NCBI GenBank assembly: GCA_041687675.1
Contig: JAWLBM010000029.1
Location: 1-59,945 of the forward strand
Source of the DNA: JAWLBM01 sp041687675
GTDB taxonomy: Bacteria > Pseudomonadota > Alphaproteobacteria > Rhizobiales > Pleomorphomonadaceae
Reading direction: 5' to 3'
Length of the DNA: 59,945 nucleotides
A model generated the notes under the pieces. The model made no database searches. It was given only the letters and a program-made list of their open reading frames with translations, and was not told where the DNA came from. How positions within the stretch are numbered: position 1 is the first letter of the stretch; every line of letters begins with the position of its first letter. Below are positions 47,000 through 55,830 of the stretch, in pieces. The position numbers and the translations under genes are program-made.

Positions 47000-48478
47000 T
47001 CAGTTGAACCCGGCCCGTTCCTCGACCTCGGCCGCATCGAGGGCGGCCGCCAGGCGCTTCTCCTCCCCGTAGTAGCGGGCGCGGTCCCAGAAGCGGGGCC
47101 GGCCGATGCCGGTCGAGCGGTGCCGGCCGAGCACGTTGCCGTGGTCGTCCTCGCCGATGATGTCGTAGACGAACAGGTCCTGGGTGACGATCACGTCGCC
47201 TTCCATGCCCACCACCTCGGTGATGTGCGTGATCCGACGCGAGCCGTCGCGAAGGCGCGCCGCCTGGACGACCACGTCGACGGAGGAGACGATCATCTCG
47301 CGCAGCGTGCGCGAGGGCAGGCTGAAGCCGCCCATGGAGATCATCGACTCGATGCGGCTCAGCGCCTCGCGCGGGGAGTTGGCGTGCAGCGTGCCCATCG
47401 AGCCGTCGTGGCCGGTGTTCATGGCCTGGAGGAGGTCGAACGCCTCCGGGCCGCGCACCTCGCCGACGATGATCCGCTCGGGACGCATGCGCAGGCAGTT
47501 CTTGACGAGGTCGCGCATGGTGATCTGGCCCTCGCCCTCGAGGTTGGGCGGCCGGGTCTCGAGGCGCACCACATGCGGCTGCTGCAGCTGCAACTCCGCC
47601 GCGTCCTCGCAGGTGATGATGCGCTCGTCGGGCTCGATGAAGGCGGTGAGGCAGTTGAGCAGCGTCGTCTTTCCCGAGCCGGTGCCACCCGAGACGATCA
47701 CGTTGCAGCGCGAGCGGCCGATGATCTCCAGGATGGTGGCGCCCTCGGGGGTGATCGTGCCGAACTTGACCAGCTGCGGAAGGGTCAGCTTGTCCTTCTT
47801 GAACTTTCGGATCGTCAGGGTCGGCCCATCGAGGGCGAGCGGGGGAGCGATCACGTTGACGCGGGAGCCGTCCGGGAGGCGCGCGTCGCAGATCGGGCTG
47901 GCCTCGTCGACGCGGCGGCCGACCTGGCTCACGATCCGCTGGCAGATGTTCATCAGCTGCCCGTTGTCGCGGAAGCGCACGGCGGTCTTGGTCACCTTGC
48001 CGCCGACCTCGATGTAGGTCTGGCCGGCTCCGTTGACCATGATGTCGGCGATGTCGTCGCGGGCGAGCAGCGGCTCGAGCGGTCCGTAGCCGAGCACGTC
48101 GTTGCAGATGTCGTCGAGCAGTTCCTCCTGCTCGGAGATCGACAGCACCACCGCCTTCAGCGAGATGATGTCGTTGACGATGTCGCGGATCTCCTCGCGC
48201 GCCGACTCGGTGTCGAGCTTGGAGAGCTGCGACAGGTCGATGGTCTCGATCAGCGCCGAGAAGATCGACGACTTGACGTCGTAGTAGTTGTCCGAGCGGC
48301 GCCGCTCGCCCGGCGCCGGAGCGGGCGCCGGCGCCTTGGGCTCCGCCCGGCCCGCGGGAGGAGCCGCCGGCGCGGCGGCGGCCGGCTGCGACCGTTCGGG
48401 CGTCTGCGGCGCCGCAACGGGCGCCTGCGGCGGGACCTTGGTGTCCGCCGTTCCGAAGCTGCCGCGCTTTCCGAACAT
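47000..48478 (-). CDS. cpaF: Tad pilus assembly ATPase CpaF/TadA
   Basis: A 492-residue hexameric traffic ATPase that powers pilus assembly. After a Pro/Ala-rich disordered N-terminus (about residues 15-60) comes the family N-domain and then the ATPase: Walker A IVSGGTGSGKTTLLNCL, Asp-box CEDAAELQLQQPHVVRLETR, Walker B VGEVRGPEAFDLLQAMNTGH with the His-box GSMGTLHAN. The C-terminus carries RPRFWDRARYYG, as in CpaF. The ATG at 48476-48478 gives MFGKRGSFG, the usual start of alphaproteobacterial CpaF. It lies 22 bases after cpaE. Confidence 0.96.
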   Translation of the reverse strand: MFGKRGSFGTADTKVPPQAPVAAPQTPERSQPAAAAPAAPPAGRAEPKAPAPAPAPGERRRSDNYYDVKSSIFSALIETIDLSQLSKLDTESAREEIRDIVNDIISLKAVVLSISEQEELLDDICNDVLGYGPLEPLLARDDIADIMVNGAGQTYIEVGGKVTKTAVRFRDNGQLMNICQRIVSQVGRRVDEASPICDARLPDGSRVNVIAPPLALDGPTLTIRKFKKDKLTLPQLVKFGTITPEGATILEIIGRSRCNVIVSGGTGSGKTTLLNCLTAFIEPDERIITCEDAAELQLQQPHVVRLETRPPNLEGEGQITMRDLVKNCLRMRPERIIVGEVRGPEAFDLLQAMNTGHDGSMGTLHANSPREALSRIESMISMGGFSLPSRTLREMIVSSVDVVVQAARLRDGSRRITHITEVVGMEGDVIVTQDLFVYDIIGEDDHGNVLGRHRSTGIGRPRFWDRARYYGEEKRLAAALDAAEVEERAGFN

Positions 48479-48500
48479 ATGCCCTCTCCCAGTTCCCGTG

Positions 48501-49787
48501 TCAGGCCGACTTGCGGCGGCCGAGCTGCAGCTTCGACAGCAGCGGCGCAAGGGACCGCTTCTTGGCCCGGCGGATCTCGCCGCGGCCGCTCACCACCCGG
48601 GCGACCTCGTTGAACAGGCCGGCGACCGGGCTCTTCGGGTTCACCTCGACGATCATCTGCCCGTTGTTGGCGGCTGTGCCGAACAGCTGGGGCTCGAAGG
48701 GAATGACCGCCAGCGGCTCGTGCCCGAAGGCCTTGGTGAAGTCGTCGGCCTTGAGCTCCGGCCGCTTCGGGACGCCGGCCTGGTTCAGCACGTAGTGAGG
48801 CGTCTTGTCGTTGGGCCTCAAGGCCTTCAGCTGGTCGACCAGGTTCTTGGCATTGCGCAGCGACGCGAGGTCGGGAGTCACCGTCAACACCACCTCGTCG
48901 GCGAGCCCTAGGGTATGGCGCACCCAGGCGCTCCACTGGTGCGGAACGTCGAGAATGACATTCGGCACGCCGGCCCTCGCCGCGTCGATCAGGCCGTCGA
49001 AGGCCTCCGGCTCGAAGTCGTAGGAGCGCTCCAGCGTCGCCGGCGCGGCGAGCAGGCTCAGCCGCTCGGCGCACTTGGCCATCAGCCGGTCTAGGTAGAC
49101 CTCGTCCACCCGGTCCTGCGAGTACACCGCCTCGGCGATGCCCTGCGGCGGATCCTGGTTGAAGTCGAGGCCGGCGGTGCCGAAGGCGAGGTCCATGTCG
49201 GCGATCAGGACGTCCGCCGAGGTCTGCCGCGACAGCGCGAAGCCGACGTTGTGGGCGATGGTGGACGAGCCGGTGCCGCCGCGGGCGCCGACGAAGGCGA
49301 TGGTGCGGCCGACGGGCCCGGCCTGCGGGTCGAGGTAGAGCTCGCCGATCTCGCGGATCAGGACGAACACGTCGAAGGGCGCCACCAGGTAGGCGCTGAC
49401 GCCCCGGCGCAGCAGCTCGCGGTAGAGCAGCACGTCGTTCTGGTGGCCGACCACGAACACCTTGGTGCCCGGGTCGCAGACGGAAGCGAGGCTGTCGAGG
49501 TCGGCGAGCACGCCGTCGCTGGACTGGTTGCTCTCGACGACCAGCAAGTTCGGCGTCGGGGCGCTGGCGTAGAAGGCGACCGCGCCGGCGGCGCCGCCCA
49601 TGTGCACCTTGACGTGGGTCTTGACCATCCGCCGGTCGGTGGCGGCGCGCTCGATCACGCCGGCGACGTCCGGGGTTTCGCAGAAGGCCTGGATGGCGAT
49701 CCGCGGTATGGGCCGGAGGTCGGCCCCGCTGGCGCTGGCCTCGGTGGTCGTCATGCCGGCGTTCTCCTCGGAATCGGGCTTCATCAT
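48501..49787 (-). CDS. cpaE: Pilus assembly protein CpaE/TadZ
   Basis: A 428-residue protein that localises the Tad machine at the pole. An atypical receiver-like domain (about residues 40-145) is followed by a ParA/MinD-like ATPase fold with the deviant P-loop FVGARGGTGSSTIAHN, which lacks the usual lysine as in other CpaE proteins, then VLIADMDLAFGTAGLDFNQD and NVILDVPHQW. The first ATG of a pair (49785-49787) has GGAGG a few bases upstream and overlaps the cpaD stop by four bases. A run of Arg codons further upstream belongs to the shadow of cpaD. Confidence 0.94.
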   Translation of the reverse strand: MMKPDSEENAGMTTTEASASGADLRPIPRIAIQAFCETPDVAGVIERAATDRRMVKTHVKVHMGGAAGAVAFYASAPTPNLLVVESNQSSDGVLADLDSLASVCDPGTKVFVVGHQNDVLLYRELLRRGVSAYLVAPFDVFVLIREIGELYLDPQAGPVGRTIAFVGARGGTGSSTIAHNVGFALSRQTSADVLIADMDLAFGTAGLDFNQDPPQGIAEAVYSQDRVDEVYLDRLMAKCAERLSLLAAPATLERSYDFEPEAFDGLIDAARAGVPNVILDVPHQWSAWVRHTLGLADEVVLTVTPDLASLRNAKNLVDQLKALRPNDKTPHYVLNQAGVPKRPELKADDFTKAFGHEPLAVIPFEPQLFGTAANNGQMIVEVNPKSPVAGLFNEVARVVSGRGEIRRAKKRSLAPLLSKLQLGRRKSA

Positions 49788-50533
49788 TCGCCTCCGGTGG
49801 TGCCGCCGGCGTCGCCGCCGCCGCCGCCGGCGCCATCGCTCCACACCGAGCCGTTCTCGCGCCAGGCGATATGGACGTTCTCGCGGCGGACGGCGGAGGG
49901 CGGCGTCGAGGCGCGCGGCGTGATCAGGTCCTCGGGGTTGGCGATCATTGCGGCGAGGTTGGCCTGGGTGGTGCAGCCGAACTCGGCGGTGTCGCCGTTG
50001 TCGCGGCCGGGGAGCATCTGCTCCTCCCAGAGGCCGCAGGGCGGGCTCATCGCCTTGATCCGGTTGTAGGAGAGGCGGATCGGCGCCGCGGACCGGCTGT
50101 CGCCCACCGCATAGTGGCGGACCTCCACGAGGTTCGCCGTCATGCCGGCGGAGATCGCTTCGGCGCGGGCCTCGCGGGCGGCCGCCGCGGCGGCGCGCTG
50201 GTTGCCGGAGCCCGAGGGGGCCAGGATCACCAGCGAGGAGGTGCCGCGCGAGGAGGCGTCGGCGGCGAAGGCCCGCACGTTGGCGCGGGTGGTCTCCGAC
50301 AGGCCGGCGAAGCCCATGCCGACCGGGATGTCCATGGTCTCCTCTCCCTCGGCGACCACGATCGGGTACTTCGTCCGGTAGCCGTCGGTCGGCGGGCCTT
50401 CCGTGTAGCGGTCGGCCGCCCCGCCGCAGCCGGCGAGAAGGGCGGCGGTGACCGCGAGGGCGAGGATCGGGCCCGCGCCGCGGGGGCGGGCCGGCCGCCG
50501 GACGATGTCGGTGGTGGTTTCGAGGCGCATCAT
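49784..50533 (-). CDS. cpaD: Pilus assembly lipoprotein CpaD
   Basis: A 249-residue CpaD-family protein. The lipobox region is AVTAALLAGCGGAADRY (Cys near residue 37), so it is probably an outer-membrane-linked lipoprotein that helps the CpaC secretin. The family core includes RYPIVVAEGEE-like KYPIVVAEGEETMDIPVG, LVILAPSGSGNQRAAAAAAR and FGCTTQANLAAMIANPEDL, and ends with a Gly-rich tail. The first of two adjacent ATGs (50531-50533) was taken. It is 25 bases after cpaC and overlaps cpaE. Confidence 0.92.
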   Translation of the reverse strand: MMRLETTTDIVRRPARPRGAGPILALAVTAALLAGCGGAADRYTEGPPTDGYRTKYPIVVAEGEETMDIPVGMGFAGLSETTRANVRAFAADASSRGTSSLVILAPSGSGNQRAAAAAAREARAEAISAGMTANLVEVRHYAVGDSRSAAPIRLSYNRIKAMSPPCGLWEEQMLPGRDNGDTAEFGCTTQANLAAMIANPEDLITPRASTPPSAVRRENVHIAWRENGSVWSDGAGGGGGDAGGTTGGE

Positions 50534-50558
50534 CGAGGCACTCCGTCTGGTCGCGGCA

Positions 50559-51905
50559 TCACTCGAAGGCGAAGCCGACATTGCCCTGGTAACGGCCGTC
50601 GGCGCGTCCGCCCTGGCTGTACATCTTGTTGACATGGTTCAGGAAAAGAGCCCGGGAGTCGGTCGCGGGCCCGAGGTTCTGGTCCGGCCGCTGCAAGGCG
50701 CCGGTCGGCACCGGATCGACCAGGTAGGGGCTGACGAAGATGGCGAGCTCGGTCTGCTTGCGCTGGAACTCGCGGCTCTTGAAGAGATTGCCGAGCACCG
50801 GCAGGTCCATCAGCCCGGGCATGCCCGAGATGCTCTGGAGGACGCTCTCGCGGATGAGGCCGGCCATCACCACGGAGCCGCCGGAGGGCAGCTCCACCGT
50901 GCTCTCGGCGCGGCGGATGACCAGCGAGGGCACCCGGACGCCGCCGATCAGGACCGAGCCGGCGTCGGAGAGCTCGCTCACCTCGGTGGCGATCTGCAGG
51001 CTGATCCGGCCGCCGGTCAGCACCACCGGGCGGAAGGCGAGCTGCACGCCGAACCGCTTGTATTCGATGGTGATGCCGTTCTCGCCGTCCGGCACCGGGA
51101 CGGGGAACTCGCCGCCGGCGAGGAACTGCGCCTTCTCGCCGGAGACGGCGGTCAGGGTCGGCTCCGCCAGCAGGCGGATGGCGCGCCGCTCCTCCATCAG
51201 CTTGACGACGCTCGACAGGCTGCCGAGGAAGGCCGCGTCGAGGGCCGAGCTGGTGCCGTTTCCGGCGGAGAGGGTGATCGCCACGGCAGTCTGGTCGAGC
51301 AGCGTGTTGGTGTCGATGCCGAGGTCCTTCAGCGTCTCGCGCTCCACCTCCGCGACGACGACCTTCAGGTGGACCTGGTCGGAGCCGGCGACCGTCAGCA
51401 TGTTGACGATCTTGTCCTTGCCGCCCATGAACTTGGCGGCGAGGTCGGCGGCCATGGCCGCGGCGTCGGCGCTGGGCGCGGTGCCGGTCAGCACCATGCT
51501 GTCGCCGATGGTCCGGGCGGTGATCGAGGAGCCCTCGATCGACAGGTCGAGCATTTCCTGCAGGCCCACGACGTCGCGGCTGACGACCAGCTCGAACTCG
51601 GCGATCTGACGGCCACCGTCGCCGAACAGGAAGACGTTGGCCTCGCCCGGCGACACGCCGATGAGGAACACCCGGCGGCTGGAGCGGACCACCGCGTCGG
51701 CGACCCCGGGACTCGACACGAGCACGTCGCGCACGTCCTCGTCGAGGTCGATGACCAGCGACTTGTTGAGCCCGAGGTTGACCACGCGGCCGGAGACCTC
51801 GGCGATCGACCGGGTCACGTCGGCCGCCTGCGCGGGCACGGCGACGGTGAAGGCGGCGGCGGCGAGGGCGAGGGCCGCGGCGAGGGTCCTGACGATCCGG
51901 ATCAT
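50559..51905 (-). CDS. cpaC: Tad pilus secretin CpaC/RcpA
   Basis: A 448-residue outer-membrane secretin. The signal peptide (MIRIVRTLAAALALAAAAFT) ends near AQAAD. An N-terminal pilus-N domain (SLVIDLDEDVRDVLVSSPGV, ANVFLFGDGG) and a BON-like part are followed by the secretin core: VHLKVVVAEVERETLKDLGI, FLAGGEFPVPVPDG, FGVQLAFRPVV, SGGSVVMAGLIRE and LPVLGNLFKSREF with FVSPYLVDP. It forms the exit channel for the Flp pilus, and is preceded by cpaB after 34 bases. Confidence 0.95.
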   Translation of the reverse strand: MIRIVRTLAAALALAAAAFTVAVPAQAADVTRSIAEVSGRVVNLGLNKSLVIDLDEDVRDVLVSSPGVADAVVRSSRRVFLIGVSPGEANVFLFGDGGRQIAEFELVVSRDVVGLQEMLDLSIEGSSITARTIGDSMVLTGTAPSADAAAMAADLAAKFMGGKDKIVNMLTVAGSDQVHLKVVVAEVERETLKDLGIDTNTLLDQTAVAITLSAGNGTSSALDAAFLGSLSSVVKLMEERRAIRLLAEPTLTAVSGEKAQFLAGGEFPVPVPDGENGITIEYKRFGVQLAFRPVVLTGGRISLQIATEVSELSDAGSVLIGGVRVPSLVIRRAESTVELPSGGSVVMAGLIRESVLQSISGMPGLMDLPVLGNLFKSREFQRKQTELAIFVSPYLVDPVPTGALQRPDQNLGPATDSRALFLNHVNKMYSQGGRADGRYQGNVGFAFE

Positions 51906-51939
51906 TCTCGTCGTTCCTTGATGTGTTGCGGCTCGGCCG

Positions 51940-52755
51940 TCAGTTGACGGGGATCTCGGCCCGGATCGGATCCGGGGCGCTCACCCGCGAGGGAATGCCG
52001 AACTTGACGACGCTGACCCCGTTGTTTCGGGGGGCCGTGACAGTTCCCGGCTCGCTGTCCTCGATCGAGCGCAGCGACAGCGAAATGGAGCCGACCTGCT
52101 GGGCCTGGGCGATCAGCTCGGCCTGCTCGGGGGTGAGTTCCAAAGTCGCGGTGTCCTGCGCGACCACCACGGCCTTCTGCTCGGCGTCGTCCTTGGTCTC
52201 GATGGTCTGGTCGATCGCCAGCACGCGGATGTTGTTGAGGATCGTCTCCGAGCTCACCTGCCCGCCGCCCGCCGCCTGGCGCACCAGCAGGACGTCGACC
52301 CGGTCGTTCGGCAGGATGAAGCCGCCGGCCGTCGAGGCGGCGTTCACCCGGACCGCCACCGCCCGCATTCCCTTCGGCAGCACGGCCGACAGGAATCCGC
52401 GGTCGCTCCGGACGAGCTTCGCCTCGCGGACCGGCTCGCCGGCGAGGATTGGCGCCCTGGCGAGGGTTCCCGCCAGCTCGGCGATCGCCTCAGGCCGCTG
52501 GTCCTTCAGGATGAAGCCCTCGCCGAGGGCTTCCGCGGGCCAGGACCGCCAGGAGAGGCCCTCGGCGTTCAACTGGGAGCCGATGCTGACCCCGGTGGAG
52601 GCCACCAGCACCTGTTCGAGTTGCATCTGCGGGGCTGCCGGGGCCGGGGCGTCGGCCACCGTGGTCGGCGACCGCCCCAGGTTCATCGCGATCATGCCGG
52701 CGGCCCCCGCCGCCACGAAGGCGACCAGTAGGATCACGAGTTGGATGGGACGCAT
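51940..52755 (-). CDS. cpaB: Flp pilus assembly protein CpaB/RcpC
   Basis: A 271-residue periplasmic protein anchored by an N-terminal membrane segment (QLVILLVAFVAAGAAGMIAM). An SAF-like domain follows (EQVLVASTGVSIGSQLNAEG, LARAPILAGEPV), then the conserved MRAVAVRVNAASTAGGFILP and NDRVDVLLVR, and LTPEQAELIAQAQQVGSISL near the end. CpaB assists the secretin in envelope passage. The AT-rich region before it (52800-52860) may hold a promoter. Confidence 0.95.
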   Translation of the reverse strand: MRPIQLVILLVAFVAAGAAGMIAMNLGRSPTTVADAPAPAAPQMQLEQVLVASTGVSIGSQLNAEGLSWRSWPAEALGEGFILKDQRPEAIAELAGTLARAPILAGEPVREAKLVRSDRGFLSAVLPKGMRAVAVRVNAASTAGGFILPNDRVDVLLVRQAAGGGQVSSETILNNIRVLAIDQTIETKDDAEQKAVVVAQDTATLELTPEQAELIAQAQQVGSISLSLRSIEDSEPGTVTAPRNNGVSVVKFGIPSRVSAPDPIRAEIPVN

Positions 52756-52867
52756 GTTGGCCTCTCGGTTGAGACGCGGATTCCGCTGATTTCCGCTGTC
52801 AGTAGAGAGGCCAGACCTGAATTTATGGTTAACGTTACATTTAAAATACTTCTATGTCCGCGGCCCC

Positions 52868-53380
52868 TCAAAGCAGGGCGGCGGCGGGCAGCGGTGCGGT
52901 CCGCGCGGCCGCGAGGGCGCCCCAGGCGATCGCGATTCCATAGGGAATTCCGTTGTCGCGGGCCATCAGCCGCGCGACCCAGGGCCGGGCGGCAAGGCCG
53001 GCCGGCATCGGCGCCCGGCGCATGGCCAGGAACAGCAGCCCGAGGACGCCGCCGGCGAGCGCGGTGTGGAAGACGAAGTCGAGCGTCGCGGCCGGCCCCA
53101 TCCAGAGCGCCACCGCGGGCATCAGCTTGGCGTCGCCGCCGCCGAAGGTCCCGGCGGCGAACAGGGCGGCGGTGACCGCGAACACCGAAAGGGCCGCGAC
53201 GAAATGCCAGCCGACGTCCGCCAGGGACAGCGGCGCGGCAAGAGCGGCGACGGCGAACAGGAGGACCAGCCCCGCCGGGATCCGGTTCGGAATGGTCATG
53301 GAGGCGATGTCGGTCGCCGCGGCGGCGAGGGTGAGAAGCAGGAAGCCGGCCCCGGCCGCCTGGAGCACCGTCTCCATCAT
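52868..53380 (-). CDS. cpaA: Prepilin peptidase CpaA (A24 family)
   Basis: A 170-residue integral membrane aspartic protease that cleaves the leader of the Flp pilin and pseudopilins. The two catalytic aspartates are in TDIASMTIPNR and GTFGGGDAKLMPAVALW, the second being the GxGD-like signature. Six hydrophobic segments are seen. The first of two ATGs (53378-53380) was taken. It is 105 bases after flp and 112 bases before the cpaB start, so the three may belong to one transcript or use extra promoters in the AT-rich gaps. Confidence 0.93.
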   Translation of the reverse strand: MMETVLQAAGAGFLLLTLAAAATDIASMTIPNRIPAGLVLLFAVAALAAPLSLADVGWHFVAALSVFAVTAALFAAGTFGGGDAKLMPAVALWMGPAATLDFVFHTALAGGVLGLLFLAMRRAPMPAGLAARPWVARLMARDNGIPYGIAIAWGALAAARTAPLPAAALL

Positions 53381-53485
53381 CTCCGCGCCTCCCGAACCAT
53401 GTCCACAAAGCAGGCGAGGGCGACCCGCCTCCCGGCGAATCGCCCCGCAGTCTCGATCGACGGGAACCCTGCCGTCACACCGACC

Positions 53486-53650
53486 TTACTGGAGGTTGGC
53501 GGCGACGGTGTTGAAGGTCCCGGACAGGTTGGTGCCGACCGTCTGGGTGGCCACGATGATGGCGACCGCGATCAGGGAGGCGATCAGGCCATACTCGATC
53601 GCAGTGGCGCCGGCCTTGTTCTTGATGAGACGCTGGATCAGGTTCTTCAT
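53486..53650 (-). CDS. flp: Flp/Fap type IVb pilin
   Basis: A 54-residue major pilin, too short for many gene finders. It reads MKNLIQRLIKNKAGATAIEY and continues with GLIASLIAVAIIVATQTVGT and a short NLSGTFNTVAANLQ tail. The G14-A-T-A-I-E19 region is the prepilin cleavage and Glu+5 site, and the hydrophobic stretch forms the pilus core helix. AGGAG lies about eight bases upstream of the ATG at 53648-53650. It is the first gene of the minus tad arm, next to its own peptidase cpaA. Confidence 0.96.
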   Translation of the reverse strand: MKNLIQRLIKNKAGATAIEYGLIASLIAVAIIVATQTVGTNLSGTFNTVAANLQ

Positions 53651-53988
53651 GATAATACTCCTAGCTCATTCTTCGACAGCACCGGTTCACAGGTCTAGTT
53701 CTTGTTTGCCCGACCGATTTGAACCGAGACCGACACTAGACGCCTCGCCTTGCCACCAAGTTAAGACCAGCATCCAAACGGCGGCGAACCCTTTGAACCG
53801 CCCGATTGGTTAAGCATCCCCCAATGGACGGACCGTTAGCCCGAAGTTAACCTTGGGATTCACCGATGATGTTGGTTCGGAGGTCGGAGGGAGCCGCGCT
53901 CGGCTCCGGGCCACCTCGCTATGCAGTGTTTGCCATTTGTTTACCAAGGTCGGTCAGGCTCTTCCCCGCAGCCGTCCGGAGGGATTCC
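53651..53988. other. Divergent promoter region of the two tad arms
   Basis: These 338 bases separate flp from the CpaC-N-like gene. The composition is lower in GC than the coding parts. Several GAACC/GGTTC words occur (around 53680, 53720, 53792). A TTAG-N7-TTAA at 53836-53850 is close to a CtrA box. No gene is visible. Confidence 0.45.
53836..53850. promoter_or_regulatory. CtrA-like box between the tad arms
   Basis: TTAG, seven bases (CCCGAAG), TTAA followed by C. One base differs from TTAA-N7-TTAAC. It is 186 bases upstream of flp and 139 bases upstream of the CpaC-N-like gene. CtrA controls pilin expression in Caulobacter, which makes the position meaningful, but the match is not exact. 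Confidence 0.35.
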
Positions 53989-54453
53989 ATGCGCACACGC
54001 ACGTTCATGTCCGCGCTCATCGCGCTTCTCGTCGTTGCGGGACCGGCCGCTGCCCTCGAGGGCGAGAGCTTCGTCGTCACCCAGGACCAGGCCAAGCTCC
54101 TGCGCATCGCCGCGCCGGCGGCAACCGTGATCATCGGCAACCCGGCGATCGCCGACGCCACCATGCAGGACTCGCAGACGCTGGTGATCACCGGCCGCTC
54201 CAGCGGCACCACCAACCTCATCATCCTCGACGAAGCGGGCGAGCCCGTCGCCGAGAAGCTCATCTCGGTGCAGGGTCCGGTGGAGAACAACATCAGCGTC
54301 TACAAGGGCACGACGCGGTTCAGCTTCAACTGCTCGCCGAACTGCCAGCCCAACGTGGTGCCGGGCGACAACCCCGAGTTCTTCGGCAACATCACTGCCC
54401 AGAACAGCACACGCACGGGCGTCGCCGCCGGCAACGCCGCGCCGGTCCAGTGA
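53989..54453 (+). CDS. Exported stand-alone pilus-assembly N-domain protein (CpaC-N-like)
   Basis: A 154-residue protein with a signal peptide (TFMSALIALLVVAGPAAALE). The mature part resembles only the N-terminal domain of CpaC/RcpA: SFVVTQDQAKLLRIAAPAAT, VIIGNPAIADATMQDSQTLV, GTTNLIILDEAG. Two cysteines close to each other (FNCSPNCQP) could form a disulfide. Such small proteins accompany tad loci in many Alphaproteobacteria. The ATG at 53989 follows GGAGGG; an open frame upstream has no family match. It is divergent from flp. Confidence 0.85.
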   Translation: MRTRTFMSALIALLVVAGPAAALEGESFVVTQDQAKLLRIAAPAATVIIGNPAIADATMQDSQTLVITGRSSGTTNLIILDEAGEPVAEKLISVQGPVENNISVYKGTTRFSFNCSPNCQPNVVPGDNPEFFGNITAQNSTRTGVAAGNAAPVQ

Positions 54454-54623
54454 GCGGCCGCAGTTTGAGGGCATCGCGGTAGCCCGCCGTTAACGGCGAT
54501 CCCCATCCGTCTGCCGCAGGCGGGGCCGTCTATACGGTTCCTCAACCCAATCCGACTGCAATCGGAGGTCCGGGGGAGGCGACCGTCCCGGCCGCCCCGC
54601 CCCACCTCATTCGGATTGGACGC

Positions 54624-55178
54624 ATGCAAGACAGCCAGACTCGGACGGAAGGCGGCCGGCAGCGAGCGCGCGGCGTCCGCCGGCTGCTCGCGGCCCGGGA
54701 CGGCGCGACCGCGATCGAGTTCGCGCTCGTCTCGCTGCCCTTCTTCGGCCTTCTCTTCGCGATCATCGAGACGGGGCTGATCTTCTTCGTCGGCCAGATG
54801 CTCGACAGTTCCACCAGCAACGTGGCCCGGCTGATCCGCACGGGCCAGGCGCAGCAGTCGGGCATGACCCAGCAGCAGATGACCGACGAGATCTGCTCGG
54901 GCATGGCGAACCTGGTCAACTGCCAGTCGAACCTGAGGCTCGACGTGCGCACCTACTCGAGCTTCGGGACCGTCTCGCTGGCTTCGCCGCTCGACGGCTC
55001 CGGGAACTTCCAGTCCATGCAGTACGATATCGGCGGCGCCTCGGACATCGTGGTGGTGCGCGCCTTCTACACCTGGCCGACCTTCGTGACGCTGCTGCCG
55101 ACGAGCTCCGACCTGCCGAGCGGGGACCGGCTGCTCGCCTCCGTCAGCGCCTTCCGCAACGAGCCGTTCCCATGGTGA
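54624..55178 (+). CDS. TadE-type pseudopilin
   Basis: A 184-residue minor pilin-like protein. After a basic N-terminus (RARGVRRLLAARDG) comes the prepilin-like ATAIEFALVSLPFFGLLFAI segment, a single membrane helix cleaved by CpaA. The C-terminal domain is periplasmic with two cysteines (EICSGMANLVNCQ). TadE proteins are needed for Flp pilus assembly. The start is the ATG at 54624. The gap to the CpaC-N-like gene (170 bases) has no gene. Its end overlaps the next gene by seven bases. Confidence 0.9.
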   Translation: MQDSQTRTEGGRQRARGVRRLLAARDGATAIEFALVSLPFFGLLFAIIETGLIFFVGQMLDSSTSNVARLIRTGQAQQSGMTQQQMTDEICSGMANLVNCQSNLRLDVRTYSSFGTVSLASPLDGSGNFQSMQYDIGGASDIVVVRAFYTWPTFVTLLPTSSDLPSGDRLLASVSAFRNEPFPW

Positions 55179-55729
55179 GCCCGATGCGCCTCGCAAAGCT
55201 CCTCCGCGACCGCCGCGGCGTCTCCGCCGTGGAGTTCGCCCTGATCCTGCCGATCATGCTGCTGCTCTACGCCGGCAGCGTCGAGCTCAGCGAGGCCCTG
55301 TCGGTGGACCGCAAGGTCAACCAGCTCGCCTCGACGGTCGGCGACCTCGTGTCGCAGCGCTCGACGATCTCCACCGCCGAGCTCAACAACATCTTCGCCG
55401 CCAGCGCGTCGATCATGGAGCCCTACTCCACCTCCGGCATCCAGATCATGACGGCGGGGGTCAACATCGTCTCCTCGACCACCCGGACCGTCGCCTGGTC
55501 GGGCGCCTACAACGACACCGCCCCCGCTGCGGGATCGGCCTCCCCCGTGGCGATCCCCTCGGACATCGCCACGGTCGGCTCGCAGGTGGTCGTGGCGCGC
55601 GTGCGCTACTCCTACACCTCGCCCTTCTCCAGCTTCATGTCCAACATCACCGGAAAGACCAGCTACCAGCTCGATCACGAGTTCCTGCTCCGGCCCCGCC
55701 TCGGCATGGCGATCACATGGCAGAACTAA
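55172..55729 (+). CDS. Second TadE/TadF-type pseudopilin
   Basis: A 185-residue protein with the same plan: basic N-terminus (RLAKLLRDRRG), cleavage/helix region VSAVEFALILPIMLLLYAGS followed by VELSEAL, and a periplasmic domain (VGDLVSQRSTISTAELNNIF, FMSNITGKTSYQLDHEFLLR). TadF and TadE are paired minor pilins. Translational coupling (seven-base overlap) supports a shared role. A third member, TadG, is not found in the window. Confidence 0.88.
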   Translation: MVSPMRLAKLLRDRRGVSAVEFALILPIMLLLYAGSVELSEALSVDRKVNQLASTVGDLVSQRSTISTAELNNIFAASASIMEPYSTSGIQIMTAGVNIVSSTTRTVAWSGAYNDTAPAAGSASPVAIPSDIATVGSQVVVARVRYSYTSPFSSFMSNITGKTSYQLDHEFLLRPRLGMAITWQN

Positions 55730-55830
55730 CATATTTCTGCAAGGCCTGTCATTAACGCCCCCTTCACGTCACGTCCCGCATTCTCTGCCGGCGCGGCCCG
55801 GTTCGGGCCGGCAGGACCTGGAGGGATGGG

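Noticed and set aside
53919..54293. Minus-strand frame opposite the CpaC-N-like gene
   Set aside because: It is the antisense of a gene with signal peptide, ribosome-binding site and family motifs.
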